Positions 1-10,891 of a DNA stretch of 64,000 bases are shown here, in pieces. The number at the start of each line of letters is the position of its first letter. Positions within the stretch are counted from its first letter, which is position 1. Origin of the DNA: Hemerocallis citrina (lineage: Eukaryota > Streptophyta > Magnoliopsida > Asparagales > Asphodelaceae); assembly GCA_017893485.1 (NCBI GenBank), contig CM030358.1:144846393-144910392 (forward strand). The letters run 5' to 3'. Both the position numbers and the translations under genes were made by a program. The notes under the pieces are model-generated. The model did no database searches. It saw only the letters and a program-made list of their open reading frames with translations, and was not told the DNA's origin.

Positions 1-1065
1 ACAGGGGATAGAGGGATGCTCGGAATATCTCAAGGCGGCTAGACCGACCAAGAAAGGCCATCAACAGCTAGCATCAAAGAAGGAAGACGATTGCTGATTG
101 GGCTCAAGATCAATATCATACAAATCAGTGTTCTTCTATTCTTCTCTTTATTTTCATTGTAGTCATGAACTCTATTATATTAATCAATAAAGGTTGTATT
201 ATGTGCAACTAATTTAATAGTTGGGTAGATTGAAACCGTAGTTATGTGATGCCTATATTTTTCTAAGTGCTACTTTATTGCTTATTGATTAAATCTGAGA
301 GTATTGGAATAGATTTATAGTAATCAAACTAGTTCAGAAACCTAGGGCAGTCGACTGAAGTGACAGCCAGTAGACTGCAGTCGACTGAAGTGACAGCCAG
401 TCGACTGATCCGAACCTGGGATTATAAGTTTGTGTATTGTAGATCTGAATCTGTTATGTGAGCATATTGAGACAACCCGAATCTCGTACTCATAACTTGT
501 AACAAGGAAATCTCTAGGGGTTCTTGGTTTAATCAACTTAAGGGATCTAGATCTGATACCAATTTCTAGAACCTTGAGTGTTTGTTCGTTTCCACTGATC
601 TTATGTTTTCTTCAAGTACAACTTAGTAGATACCATGCTAAACACTTGATGAAAGAAACGAATTAGAGTAGATACCATGCCTAATTCTTGGCTTAGGGAA
701 ACAGTACTTTAAGGAGTAGATACCATGCCCTTGAAGGGAACAAACATGAGTAATAAGAGTAGTGGATAACTTCGCATTACTGACTATAGGTGGAAATCAT
801 TGCCCAACTACTTAAATAGATATTCGTGATTCAAATCGTGACACTTCTTAATTTAGTTTTAATCTTTTCATTTCTTTTAGACTTTTAGAACGACACTTCA
901 ATATTTTGTTTTCTATTTTATTGATTAGTAAGTTAAGTACTACAATCTCTGTGGGATCGACCCTTACTTGCCGCTACGCTTCTTCAAACGATTCGTGCAC
1001 TTGCGAGGTTTTTATAATTTGTGTCTAGTTTTATCTATTTATTTAGGTAACTAGATTGCACAACA
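1..1065 (+). repeat. 5' LTR of the Athila-like element (partial)
   Basis: Matches 4769-5833 base for base apart from about eight transitions. It ends in ...GCACAACA immediately before the primer binding site. By comparison with the complete 3' LTR (1600 bp), the first 535 bp lie left of the window. Confidence 0.92.
348..407. repeat. Four-unit CAGTCGACTG palindrome array in the 5' LTR
   Basis: Palindromes at 348-357, 368-377 (variant CAGTAGACTG), 378-387 and 398-407. Units 1-2 and 3-4 are each separated by the same 10-bp spacer AAGTGACAGC, and the two pairs abut. The array is repeated in the 3' LTR. Confidence 0.9.
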
Positions 1066-1071
1066 AGTTTT

Positions 1072-1089
1072 TGGCGCCGTTGCCGGGGA
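1072..1089 (+). promoter_or_regulatory. Primer binding site
   Basis: The sequence TGGCGCCGTTGCCGGGGA begins 6 bp after the LTR end. This is the PBS form typical of plant Athila-type elements, usually read as complementary to a tRNA-Asp 3' end; the tRNA was not checked here. Confidence 0.85.
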
Positions 1090-1202
1090 TTGTTTAGTAT
1101 TTTAACTTACAAATCAGTAAAATCTTTTTCTTTTTATTTTATTTTATTTCTTCTTCTTCTTTTATAACATTTTCTTTCAGGTTACATTCTGCACAGGCAG
1201 AC

Positions 1203-1232
1203 CAGTCGACTGTCCCAAGGATCAGTCGACTG
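1203..1232. repeat. Paired CAGTCGACTG palindromes in the leader between PBS and gag
   Basis: Two exact copies (1203-1212 and 1223-1232) are separated by a 10-bp spacer and lie 27 bp upstream of the gag ATG. As RNA the pair can form a 10-bp stem with a 10-nt loop. Retroviral and retrotransposon leaders carry dimerisation and packaging signals in this position; a role here is inference. Confidence 0.9.
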
Positions 1233-1259
1233 TTCAGAGGATTTTTCCAAAGAGCAACA

Positions 1260-3134
1260 ATGGGTAAAAAAATTTTAAACCGAGTACCAATGCAAGACAA
1301 ATTCATTCCTAAGAATATTGAGAACCCTTCTTGCATAGCTTTTCAACCCAAAGTCACAGGGAATATGCATCTATCACCTCAATTACTCAGCATGGTGCCC
1401 CACTTCTTTGGTAGAACAGACGAAGATCCGCATCTACATTTACAAGACTTATTTGATCTTTGCAGGACACAAAGCATCCAAGGGCTTACCTCTGAACAAA
1501 TCAGGTTAATCTTGTTTCCTTTTTCTCTAAAACTTAATGCTAAGTTATGGTATAATTCTTTGGAACCAGGATCAATTAATTCATGGGAGCAATTGGCAAC
1601 AAAATTCTTGAAAGAGTTCTTTCCAGCCCAGAAAACCAGACAACTAAAAAGGGAGATTCTACTTTTCCAACAAAAAGATGGCGACTTGTTTTTCGAGGCA
1701 TGGAAGGACTTTAAAAACAGGCTTTTCAAGTGTCCTACGCATAACATACCTAAGGATGACCAGGTACAATCATTTTATGAAGGTTTAAATGACGCTAACA
1801 AAGCAATTGTAGATGCAGGTTGCAATGGAATGTTGATGAGGAAGAGTGCTGAGGGGGCCATAGAGTTATTTGAAGAACTCAGCGAGAACTCACAACAATT
1901 CTCAACTAGGAGGGGTCTTTCGAAAAGACAGGGAGTATACGAAATTTCTCATAATAATAACATGCAATTAGAAATGGAAACCATGAACAAAAAGATTGAT
2001 ATGCTTGTAAACTCAACGTTGGGTGGCGTAAAAAACCAACCAAAAGAAATTTGTGCAAATTGTTTTCAATCTAACCATACAACTAATTCATGTCCCATGT
2101 TTTCTTTCGCAGATCGGGAGCACACAAACTACGAAGAACAGGGAATGTACCCGCCCCAGAACAATTTTTTTTCAAACACGTATGACCCAGGGTGGCAAAA
2201 TCAGCAAGACAATCAATTCACACCAGGGCATACGCAGCAATTCCAGGGTAGGAATGGGTATGAGAAGCCAGCACAAGAACAAAATAAGTTGGATTTCGAA
2301 ACCACCATTCTTCAACTACTCCAACAGCAACAACAAACAAGCAATCAACAAAGACAGGCCAATCAAAAATTGGAATTTCAAATTGGTCAGATTGCTACGG
2401 AGTTAAGTGAGAGAAAGGCAGGAGAGTTTCCATCACAAACCATACCCAACCCTAGAGGACAAGAACAGCTCCAATTAAGGACAACACTAGAGGAAGAGAT
2501 TGAGTTTAAAGTGTTTGATGCACCACAATTTCCACACGATGATCATGAATGTTATAATATTGATGTGGTTCAGGAGAGTTGTGACCAAACACTTCAGGAA
2601 CATAGTGTTGATCCATTACCAGCAACAATTGCACACCCTCCACTACTATCGCAAGTTGAAATGGAATACGACGACTGGATGATTGCAGAGACAGTACATC
2701 ACAGTGAAACTCCAACGTCATATCCAGGTAAGCTTGCACCTGCATTTGAAAAATTGGTATCTGATAACACTTGTGTTTTCCAGGATAAGTCGACTGGTGA
2801 TCATGACAAGTCGACTGATGAACACGACAAGGCGACTGATGAACAACACAAGTCGACTGTTACCAGGACACCAGCAGTGGAGCTGCGGTCACCACATGAC
2901 CATTTGAAGCTAATACAGGAATATTTGGGGGACAATCAGACATTACCTGTGACGGTTGCTGCAAATTTCAGGATGAACGAAGAAGCAAGGCTGCAGGGAG
3001 TCTTGCAAAATCACAAAGGTGCACTAAGGTGGACCCTTGCAGACAAGCTTATGTCAAGATGGTACAGTCCAGACATTGTTGCAGAGGTTTCCCCACATAG
3101 AGCGTTGACGAAAAAAATCAAACGTTCAAGGTGA
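1260..3134 (+). CDS. Gag polyprotein fused to pol remnants (Athila-like)
   Basis: 624-aa ORF. Residues about 60-170 form a retrotransposon Gag capsid-like domain (hydrophobic helices around LFDLCRTQSI, AKLWYNSLEP and TKFLKEFFPA). A CX2CX4HX4C zinc knuckle (CANCFQSNHTTNSC) lies near residue 265, followed by a Gln-rich stretch. Near the C-terminus, RLQGVLQNHKGALRWTLAD matches the segment that precedes RT in Athila pol. The reading then jumps directly to KLMSRWYSPDIVAEVSPH, which matches the C-terminal tail of the integrase. PR, RT, RNase H and the integrase core have therefore been removed by a deletion near position 3045 that kept the frame. Four palindrome copies at 2787-2859 are read through as Lys-Ser/Ala-Thr repeats. 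The first ATG after the leader was taken as the start. The Gag may still be functional. Confidence 0.85.
   Translation: MGKKILNRVPMQDKFIPKNIENPSCIAFQPKVTGNMHLSPQLLSMVPHFFGRTDEDPHLHLQDLFDLCRTQSIQGLTSEQIRLILFPFSLKLNAKLWYNSLEPGSINSWEQLATKFLKEFFPAQKTRQLKREILLFQQKDGDLFFEAWKDFKNRLFKCPTHNIPKDDQVQSFYEGLNDANKAIVDAGCNGMLMRKSAEGAIELFEELSENSQQFSTRRGLSKRQGVYEISHNNNMQLEMETMNKKIDMLVNSTLGGVKNQPKEICANCFQSNHTTNSCPMFSFADREHTNYEEQGMYPPQNNFFSNTYDPGWQNQQDNQFTPGHTQQFQGRNGYEKPAQEQNKLDFETTILQLLQQQQQTSNQQRQANQKLEFQIGQIATELSERKAGEFPSQTIPNPRGQEQLQLRTTLEEEIEFKVFDAPQFPHDDHECYNIDVVQESCDQTLQEHSVDPLPATIAHPPLLSQVEMEYDDWMIAETVHHSETPTSYPGKLAPAFEKLVSDNTCVFQDKSTGDHDKSTDEHDKATDEQHKSTVTRTPAVELRSPHDHLKLIQEYLGDNQTLPVTVAANFRMNEEARLQGVLQNHKGALRWTLADKLMSRWYSPDIVAEVSPHRALTKKIKRSR
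2787..2859. repeat. Four palindrome-like units inside gag, 21-bp period
   Basis: AAGTCGACTG at 2787, 2808 and 2850 and AAGGCGACTG at 2829. The spacing is 21 bp instead of 20, which keeps the reading frame (7 codons per unit). Confidence 0.85.
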
Positions 3135-3220
3135 ATGGGCAGAGGGGGAAGCCTTCTAAAAGGATGAGTTGTGAGCCGCGAGTCATTCAATACATGGCAC
3201 AACTCATCAAGTCTAGCTGA
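3122..3220 (+). pseudogene. Integrase C-terminal tail, frameshifted
   Basis: Just after an A-run near 3112 the pol tail continues in another frame: TFKVNGQR and then about 24 residues to TGA at 3218-3220. TFKVNGQR is the usual end of Athila-type integrase. It overlaps the last codons of the gag-fusion ORF and shows that the ORF's final residues come from a frameshift. Confidence 0.7.
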
Positions 3221-3892
3221 AGACAAGAAACACAGCGCTTATTGGGAGGCAACCCAATTTTTCAGGGGAGTATTTACACTTTCCCTTTATTTTCTTTCAG
3301 TTAATCATTATTATTTTCTTTAGTTATTTTTACTCTCCTTACTAGATGGTAACACATGCCTATTCATTTATTTTAAATTTTTGTGCGAACATTGAGGACA
3401 ATGTTCCATCTAAGTTTGGAGGTATTAGGGGTATTTAGTTATATAGAGTCTTTTGAATTTTTTTAGGATAAACAATTTCTTATAAAGTAAGAAGAAGGAT
3501 ACTTATTTACTTTAGGATTGTTGAGTTTCATAGTTCCCTACAAAGTTATATAAGTCATGCGATTATACATAATAAACAAATGTGATACCTTTTTCTGGTG
3601 ATTATTCCTTTAGATCTAGTCCTAAATTGAGTTTAAGTAAATAGAGTGATAAAAAATATATATATATAAATATATATATATATTTGAATAAAGTCAATCT
3701 ACTCCAATGTTTTGAGTGCTTAGTAACTAGGGGTATTCATCACCAATGTTTATCTTTACGTCAAACGGCAACTTGAAATATGAGTATGCAAAGCACTTTA
3801 AAGTTTGTGACTTGTTGAGTAACCGGGTGGATTCATCACAAATGTTTTGCATTCGCGTCAAAAGGCAAGTGACCACTTTAGAGAAGAGACTA

Positions 3893-3942
<50 letters not shown>

Positions 3943-4233
3943 AGTTTGCTACTCGGTTTGTAGTAGAGGAAAGGGATAATCACAGATTGAGTAATCGCAT
4001 ACTATACTTACATTAATTGCATGACAAATATGATTGAGTCTGGGGATTATGATTAAACAATTGCACTGGAGAAAGTGGGTATGCTTAGTTTACTTCATCT
4101 GAAATTGTTTATACTTTTTACTTTGATGCTCATGAGAATTCTTGGTCTGATAGTTGAGTCTATTATTACTATTCCCTTGTTCATAAATGCACTCTTTGCT
4201 TGAGGACAAGCAAAAGCTAAGTTTGGGGGTATT
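3221..4233 (+). other. Non-coding 3' internal region with TA repeat, poly(A) and polypurine tract
   Basis: There is no supportable ORF. It contains an AT-dinucleotide patch at about 3655-3682, a 45-base A run at 3894-3938 and a purine-rich tract (AAGTTTGGGGGT, about 4220-4230) directly before the 3' LTR. The short ORF across the A run (poly-Lys) is not a gene. Confidence 0.75.
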
Positions 4234-4409
4234 TGATGTGCACAATATTATTCACATTTTAGAGCAATAACTTTAGTGCAATTAGACATTTAAATGCTCT
4301 ATATATGGTATTTTACTCTCATTTTCTCTTTTCCACAGGAAACAGCATAAAAGTGCGAAACGAAGCAAATTCAGGATTTCAAGGATGACACATAGGGAAC
4401 TGAAGAGAT

Positions 4410-4580
4410 CAGTCGACTGATTATGCTACCAGGCGACTGGACAGAGAAGCTGAAGCTGCTCGGCACAGTCAACTCCTCCAACAACAGTCGACTGCGCTAA
4501 TGAATCATGAAACTACTAAAGTCTCGACACAGTCAACTTATCTCCAACACCAGTCGACTGATCGGCAGCAGAGTCAACAG
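4410..4580. repeat. Palindrome pairs in the U3 part of the 3' LTR
   Basis: CAGTCGACTG at 4410 with variant CAGGCGACTG at 4430 (20 bp apart). Variant CAGTCAACTC at 4466 with an exact copy at 4485 (19 bp). Variant CAGTCAACTT at 4530, exact copy at 4551, weak copy GAGTCAACAG at 4571 (21 and 20 bp). The pairing is retained even where one partner has decayed. Confidence 0.8.
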
Positions 4581-4749
4581 ATAAGATAATTAAAGATTCA
4601 TCCAAATCCAAATGCAAATCAAAGCAGATACGGAAAGAAAGAAGAAAAGAGAAAGATATATATATCGCCAATCAGATAAGGAAATAAATAAATAAAAGAA
4701 GAAGGCATTTATGCAAAAGAGTAAAAACCCTAAATCTCTAGCCGTGATC

Positions 4750-4757
4750 TATAAATA
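4750..4757 (+). promoter_or_regulatory. TATA box of the Athila-like LTR
   Basis: TATAAATA in the 3' LTR. Transcription would start about 30 bp downstream, near the point where the window's copy of the 5' LTR begins. The 5' LTR copy of this box lies outside the window. Confidence 0.65.
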
Positions 4758-5115
4758 CCAACCAAGATACAGGGGATAGAGGGATGCTCGGAATATCTCA
4801 AGACGGCTGGACCGACCAAGAAAGGCCATCAACAGCTAGCATCAAAGAAGGAAGACGATTGCTGATTGGGCTCAAGATCAATATCATACAAATCAGTGTT
4901 CTTCTATTCTTCTCTTTATTTTCATTGTAGTCATGAACTCTATTATATTAATCAATAAAGGTTGTATTATGTGCAACTAATTTAATAGTTGGGTAGATTG
5001 AAACCGTAGTTATGTGATGCCTATATTTTTCTAAGTGCTACTTTATTGCTTATTGATTAAATCTGAGAGTATTGGAATAGATTTATAGTAATCAAACTAG
5101 TTCAGAAACCTAGGG

Positions 5116-5175
5116 CAGTCGACTGAAGTGACAGCCAGTAGACTGCAGTCGACTGAAGTGACAGCCAGTCGACTG
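5116..5175. repeat. Four-unit palindrome array, 3' LTR copy
   Basis: Same units and 10-bp spacers as 348-407, shifted by 4768 bp. Confidence 0.9.
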
Positions 5176-5834
5176 ATCCGAACCTGGGATTATAAGTTTG
5201 TGTATTGTAGATCTGAATCTGTTATGTGAGCATATTGAGACAACCCGAATCTCGTGCTCATAACTTGTAACAAGGGAATCTCTAGGGGTTCTTGGTTTAA
5301 TCAACTTAAGGGATCTAGATCTGATACCAATTTCTAGAACCTTGAGTGTTTGTTCGTTTTCACTGATCTTATGTTTTCTTCAAGTACAACTTAGTAGATA
5401 CCATGCTAAACACTTGATGAAAGAAACGAATTAGAGTAGATACCATGCCTAATTCTTGGCTTAGGAAAACAGTACTTTAAGGAGTAGATACCATGCCCTT
5501 GAAGGGAACAAACATGAGTAATAAGAGTAGTGGATAACTTCGCATTACTGACTATAGGTGGAAATCATTGCCCAACTACTTAAATAGATATTCGTGATTC
5601 AAATCGTGACACTTCTTAATTTAGTTTTAATCTTTTCATTTCTTTTAGACTTTTAGAACGACACTTCAATATTTTGTTTTCTATTTTATTGATTAGTAAG
5701 TTAAGTACTACAATCTCTGTGGGATCGACCCTTGCTTGCCGCTATGCTTCTTCAAACGATTCGTGCACTTGCGAGGTTTTTATAATTTGTGTCTAGTTTT
5801 ATCTATTTATTTAGGTAACTAGATTGCACAACAC

Positions 5835-5975
5835 CTGTGGCTAGACCGTAATGACTTGTGTTTTCGTAATGTGAGTCATAGATTTTCAGTTTTGATGCAT
5901 AAAATTTTCTCATTCATTCTCGATTGGGCAGGTTTAGAGGAAACAAGGAAGTGGCTCCGGATGGACGAGGAGTAG
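5835..5975 (+). pseudogene. C-terminus of a LINE ORF2 (zf-RVT region)
   Basis: The frame reads LWLDRNDLCFRNVSHRFSVL... and ends at TAG 5973-5975. The W..RN...F pattern is the usual end of plant non-LTR reverse transcriptase polyproteins. The coding sequence is cut on its left by the Athila-like LTR, so the rest of the LINE should lie beyond the left edge of the window. Confidence 0.65.
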
Positions 5976-6446
5976 TCTTCAAATCAAAATTTCAGGGACG
6001 GATACGGACTATATCGTATCGTGTATCTTCTTTTGCCTTAGATTTCCTGTTTGTATTTCCTACTTTCATTTCGGATAGAATTCTATGTGGCTTTTGTAAA
6101 TTTTATTATTAACTACTTGTTCCGTTAATCAATTATTAATGAAGCAATGATGATGTCATCTTTTAACAAAAAAACATGCTCAACATGCTTAGAATGGTGG
6201 GAACATAAAATAAAGTAAACAAACAACATCTAGAGATATACTGTAATAAGAAAAATGAAAATCCTCTTGAACAACCTTGGAGGGTGGAGCATAGCTACTC
6301 CAAATCTCTATCTCTTCATTCACGTGCTCATCCAACTAGTTGATCTGCCTTTTTGCACCTATCGCCATTGCCGCCATTGTTATAGCCCAAAACAAGAAGA
6401 CATTGGGCTATAGCCCATTCACTCATGCATGTCATGACCTTCTAAA
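5976..6446 (+). other. LINE 3' UTR and tail, then unassigned sequence
   Basis: The LINE 3' UTR appears to end near 6174 in a short A run (TTTTAACAAAAAAAC), a common plant LINE terminus. From there to the MITE at 6447 nothing coding is visible. Confidence 0.45.
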
Positions 6447-6912
6447 GGGTAAATTTTGACTAAACTATACCCAAGTTTTACCAATTTGCAGATAATTATA
6501 TCCTTTTTTTTCGCGGATCGGTGTACACCGTTCATATTTTTTTGCAGGTCGGTGTACTTCGTCAATTCAGGTAGCAGCTGACGATTTTTTGCCCATTTTT
6601 CCTAATATACCCATGTCTGCTATTATTATTTGATAAGATTAATTTTTATAACTAAATGTGCGTATTAACCCATTTTCCTATTTAAGAAATTGAAAATAAG
6701 ATCAAGAGAAGGTGAAAAGATGTTTTGAATAAGTATATTTTAATCATTAAAAAAATGAAAAGAAAGTTAAGCGGTAATGAAGAGAGTACTTATAATGGTT
6801 AAAACAGGGGTATAACAGTCAATCTAATCATAAAATGACCGTGTTAGTGCTAAAGCAGTGAATCACAATAAATTTACGTGCATAGTACAACATAGTTTAG
6901 TAAAATCTACCC
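6447..6912. mobile_element. Mutator-like MITE
   Basis: 466 bp with terminal inverted repeats GGGTAAATTTTGACTAAACT (left) and, on the other strand at the right end, GGGTAGATTTTACTAAACT. The flanks CCTTCTAAA (6438-6446) and CCTTCTATA (6913-6921) form a 9-bp target duplication with one mismatch. There is no coding capacity. Confidence 0.7.
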
Positions 6913-6922
6913 CCTTCTATAA

Positions 6923-7243
6923 GAAGTTTTTGCCATAATAGGCCACTTTTTGAAAATATTTGTGATTATGGGACAGTTTCGAAACTATTAGTGCTCGTGG
7001 GCTACTTTGTGCCACGTCAATAGCGGCTGCTATTTTCATTAGCGATCTCTTAATTTTGAAAGTCGCTAATGGGAATAGCGGCCTATGTTTTAAAATATTT
7101 GGGTTTTTTTTTTGCGGTCGCTATTCCGATTAGCAAGCAAAGCATATATGAAGTCGCTAATTGGATTATCGAACTTTAATGAACTGTATTTTAGCACTTA
7201 ACATAATCTAGAGAGTTTTTCTCTCTAAAAAAATAACAATCAA
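6923..7243. mobile_element. Left arm of a Mutator-like foldback element
   Basis: About 300 bp matching the reverse complement of 48872-49169. The outer TIR begins GAAGTTTTTGCCATAATAGG. The flank CTTCTATAA (6914-6922) matches CTTCTAAAA (49170-49178), a 9-bp duplication. The arm carries alternating GTCGCTAAT and ATAGCG segments. The element is split by the Tat insertion at 7244. Confidence 0.75.
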
Positions 7244-7586
7244 TGTTGCTGCTGATTTTGGTGTGGGAACAAACAGATGAATTTGTGGATTCTTTTGGAA
7301 ACAATAAAAGAAAACCTGATGACTTTCACCGGCGTTTTACTGTTCCTTACTGCTGTCGTTGACCTGTAAAAAGTTCGATACACCAGGATGGATCCCGGCG
7401 ATGAACCCTCCGACACACAAGTCAGTAATCAGGAATATTATAAAAGAGCACTTTAGTGGAAAAGTATTGATTATCTTTTTTATGGTGGGGGAGAGGGGTA
7501 TTTATAGTCGCCTTTAGAGACAGTTTAGAGATAATCATTTATCCCTATGTCCCGGTGTTTTTGGATAAGATGTAGAGTTTAAATCG
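7244..7586 (-). repeat. Left (3') LTR of the old Tat element, first piece
   Basis: Starts TGTTGCTGCTGATTTTGG like the right LTR and is interrupted at 7587 by the Tekay element. It has a minus-strand TATAAATA box at 7499-7506 and the conserved LTR block at 7391-7427. Confidence 0.85.
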
Positions 7587-10500
7587 TGTAACCCATGTTT
7601 CCGATTGTACGAATTTTTCTTGTATTTTGAGGTGTTCTCTTTTCTGTTTTAGGGTATTTTGGGTCTTAGTCTTGTTGTGGGCATTCTATTGCAACTTATC
7701 ATTCTAGTATTATTATTGTTATCTTTTATTAGCCCAACCCATTTGCAAGTCCATACTATTGTCTACCCAAAACACATCTCCTTATTAGATCCTGAACCCA
7801 AATCCTAGTCTACCCAAACCCATATACCCCCTAACAACCCCAGATCTCCTCCCCCACAATCCCCCGTATCTCTTAACTGCCCACATCTCACTCGTATTAT
7901 TTTATTATTAATTCTTCTCCCACTCTCCAAAAATCAGAACAAACAACTCTTCATCTCCTTCTCACTCTCTGTTTTTGCAAACCGCCCAAACCCAATACCG
8001 TTCCATCTCTCTCTCCCTCCCCGTTTCATCTCCAACCGCCAAACAAACCCCATCTCCCCTTGCCTCCCGTCGCCAACTCCGACCACCACCACCTCCATTG
8101 TCGTCGTCACAATCCCCTCGTCATCCCCAACCTCCGAACACCCCCTCGTCGAGCCGCCCCTTTGACTTGCTGACCTCCTCGTCGACCTCTCGCTCTCTCC
8201 CCCATTGCCGAACCCATCACCTCGCCATCCCTCGACTTTGCCCTCCGCTCACCTTCACAACCACCGGAGTCCCCTCTTAGCATCGCAGTCGTCGCCGTTA
8301 GCCCCGAGCCTCATCATCGTCGTCCCCTGTTTTCGAGGGGGAAAATAGAGCTCGCATCACCATCGCTCTTGCCCTTGCCGTCGCTTCCCGATCGCAACGT
8401 CGTCATCTTCGCAGTCGTCGCACCGTGGTGTTGTGCCGTTCCAAGCATCGCCGGAGTCCTGCCGTTCTCTCTCTCTGTCGAGAGGTTGAAGACGAGCCCC
8501 ATTGGCCCATTTTGGTGATTGGTGTTTTGTCCCCTTGGATCTGGATTTGCTGTGTGGCATTTTGCTCTTGATCCGGTGTGCGTGTGCTGGAGTACTCTTG
8601 CTGCTGTTTCTATTTGTGTACTGCTTGGTATTTTTGTATGTGTCTCGCACGTATTTTGGAGCATCGCCCGGGATTCTAATCCCGTTATTCTAGTTATTCG
8701 AATCTCTCACACAAAAGGCAAGTCCACTTGAACTTGGTTTATTTTTCTAGTTCAAGATTATTGATCTCCTCCGCAAGTAGTTCCACTTCGATTATCTCAA
8801 CATTGCTTTGTATACTTTCCGTTGGGGATATCTAGGGTTTACACAGGCTAACCCGAAGTATCCTTGACTCGTGCCAATATCTATTGATTCAAACTCAAAC
8901 TTACATGCACACACGACATGAACAAATTAACTAGAATTTACATATGCGAAAAATACCATGATATGAATACATGTTGATTGATTGAGATCTCAAGAATTGA
9001 ATCGTGACATTATAATCTTGCCTTATATACATTGGAATTTCATCTTAAGTTGCTGTACATTAATGATAATGCATTTTATGATAACAAGAACATGTTGATT
9101 ATTCACTTTGACAATTATATATGATGATCTTTGTTATGTCTTGCGGCATTTTCTATTTTGTACTGAGATTTCGATCCTGTTACAATATGAATCAACCAAA
9201 ACCATATAAAAGAGAATTGTATCCTAATGAATCTAGTTTTCAGACCAATTGACAGATCTAGATTCAGAGCTGTGAGCTGTGAGATATCGCTATTTTAGTC
9301 ACTGCTGGTCTGTACTTTCCATATTGCAATTTAATGAAACACCGACACAACTTTCAGTTGAAATACTATGATAACAGTAGTATAATGCCATGAAACTCTC
9401 CAGAAACATGTTTAGGATCCATTCCTAATTTTTGTATATTTTTATATTGATCTTACACCTAGTTTTCACCCATAAAATTTTGACTATAAGTTGCTGCCAG
9501 AACAGTTAACCTGTAAAGATTATGATAATTGACCCAGTTACAGTCAGAATCAAAAAAAACTTGCTGAATATAAATTGTAGCCCCAGATGTCTAGTTTACT
9601 TTCCCTTTCAGCGGAATCGAATTCCGAGTTGTAGTTTGTGAGTTACTGCTGTGTTAGTGCTGCTGTGTCTGTTTTTTTTAGATTTACAATTATTTGTATT
9701 CTATCATGCCTTGTATCATTTTGTTGCATCTTTATCACTGCCTTGACACTCTTATATATACAATTGCATTACCATGAATGAAATAATAAAATATTAAACA
9801 AGCCGGGGTTAATAAGGGTTGACTTAGTAGTGGATAATCTCAGAAAATGTACTCGGTAGGGCCTTTCTTGTGTACTCATACTATTGACATGGAAGGTGGA
9901 GAAATACTCGTGAACTTGTTATCTTGTTATCATGTTATCTCATTGCACTGAGTACACGCTCTGTAGATCCCAGCATTATGTCTAAAATGTACACTGTTTT
10001 GTGTGCACCGAACCTGTGGTATGAAACGCAGTAGTACGTGCACTAAATAAGAAAATAGAATACTAATAAACCTAAGTTGACACTTGTACACTTGACCATT
10101 GTTTATTGATATTATTATTGCTTTTGGACTTTGATCTTGCTTCATACTCTTTGATGTACCATGTTTCCTTACTCTTTGCTTTTCACTGCTTACTGTCCAT
10201 ACTTACTCTAAGAACATTTCATTTTCCACTCTAGTTGATCCAGCTACAGGTGAACAAGGAGATTTGCTAGGAGGCGTTGGTGAGCAGTTCTTCTAGGGGT
10301 TGGAGCGGGAGCTGCTTTAGAATAAATTATCTCCTTCTATGTTATCCTTTATCGCATTGTTATTCATTTGTTGAACTTTGTATTCCGGGCTTATTAACCC
10401 GTAACCGTTGTTTATTTTCTCCATTATTGGTTATGATGTTGAACTATTGAATGTTTAATCCCGATTGTGGTTTATGTGATTATATTTATCTGTGTAGTTG

Positions 10501-10622
10501 TGATTATTCATTTTTCATATTGTTGAGGTAAGACTGGTACAGCTCATGGATGATGTTAATATCATTCGCTGGGCCTTCGTCATGGACTCGTATTCCCGTA
10601 TTTTAGGAAGTTGGGCGTGACA
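7587..10622 (+). repeat. 5' LTR of the Tekay-like element
   Basis: Starts TGTAACCC and ends GGGCGTGACA. It contains a CT/CCG-rich block (about 7850-8650) whose proline/serine-rich ORFs have no recognisable domain. No convincing TATA box was assigned. Confidence 0.85.
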
Positions 10623-10631
10623 GGTTTTTAG

Positions 10632-10647
10632 TGGTATCAGAACTAGG
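10632..10647 (+). promoter_or_regulatory. Primer binding site (tRNA-iMet type)
   Basis: TGGTATCAGAACTAGG, 9 bp after the LTR end. The first ten bases match the common plant iMet PBS. Confidence 0.75.
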
Positions 10648-10891
10648 TTTTGGCTAATGTGTTAGTCATGATTGGCTAATGTGTTAGTCAAGTTTGGTTC
10701 TAGCCAGGATTAACTCAACAATATGTACACCACGCTAATCACATGAACATATAATAACCAACATATATCTAGATGCTCCTCTTATTTGATTCCTTCATAC
10801 TCATTTCCTTCATTTTCTAGTTGTTTTGTCCCTTCACTCATTCACATTCATGCAATCTGGATACTAATCATATTTTTCTATGTTGCAGACC

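Larger units (their letters stand above)
1..5833 (+). mobile_element. Athila-like LTR retrotransposon, internally deleted, 5' end cut by window
   Basis: Two long direct repeats flank an internal region that starts with a primer binding site and ends with a polypurine tract. The repeats are colinear at a constant offset of 4768 bp. I count about eight substitutions, all transitions, and no indels over 1065 bp, so the insertion is recent. The single ORF has an Athila-type Gag followed by short remnants of pol; PR, RT, RNase H and the integrase core are missing, so the element is non-autonomous. It interrupts a LINE coding sequence that resumes at 5834. The left target duplication lies outside the window. 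Confidence 0.9.
4234..5833 (+). repeat. 3' LTR of the Athila-like element (1600 bp, complete)
   Basis: Begins TGATGTGCA and ends TGCACAACA, giving imperfect terminal inverted repeats and TG...CA ends. It has seven or more palindrome-like units at 4410-4580 (U3 side) and the four-unit array again at 5116-5175. Confidence 0.9.

Noticed and set aside
3746..3979. ORF containing a long Lys run
   Set aside because: Product of the 45-base A run in non-coding element sequence.
7975..8280. Pro/Ser-rich ORF in the Tekay LTR
   Set aside because: Lies in the CT-rich part of an LTR, is broken in the other LTR copy and has no recognisable domain.
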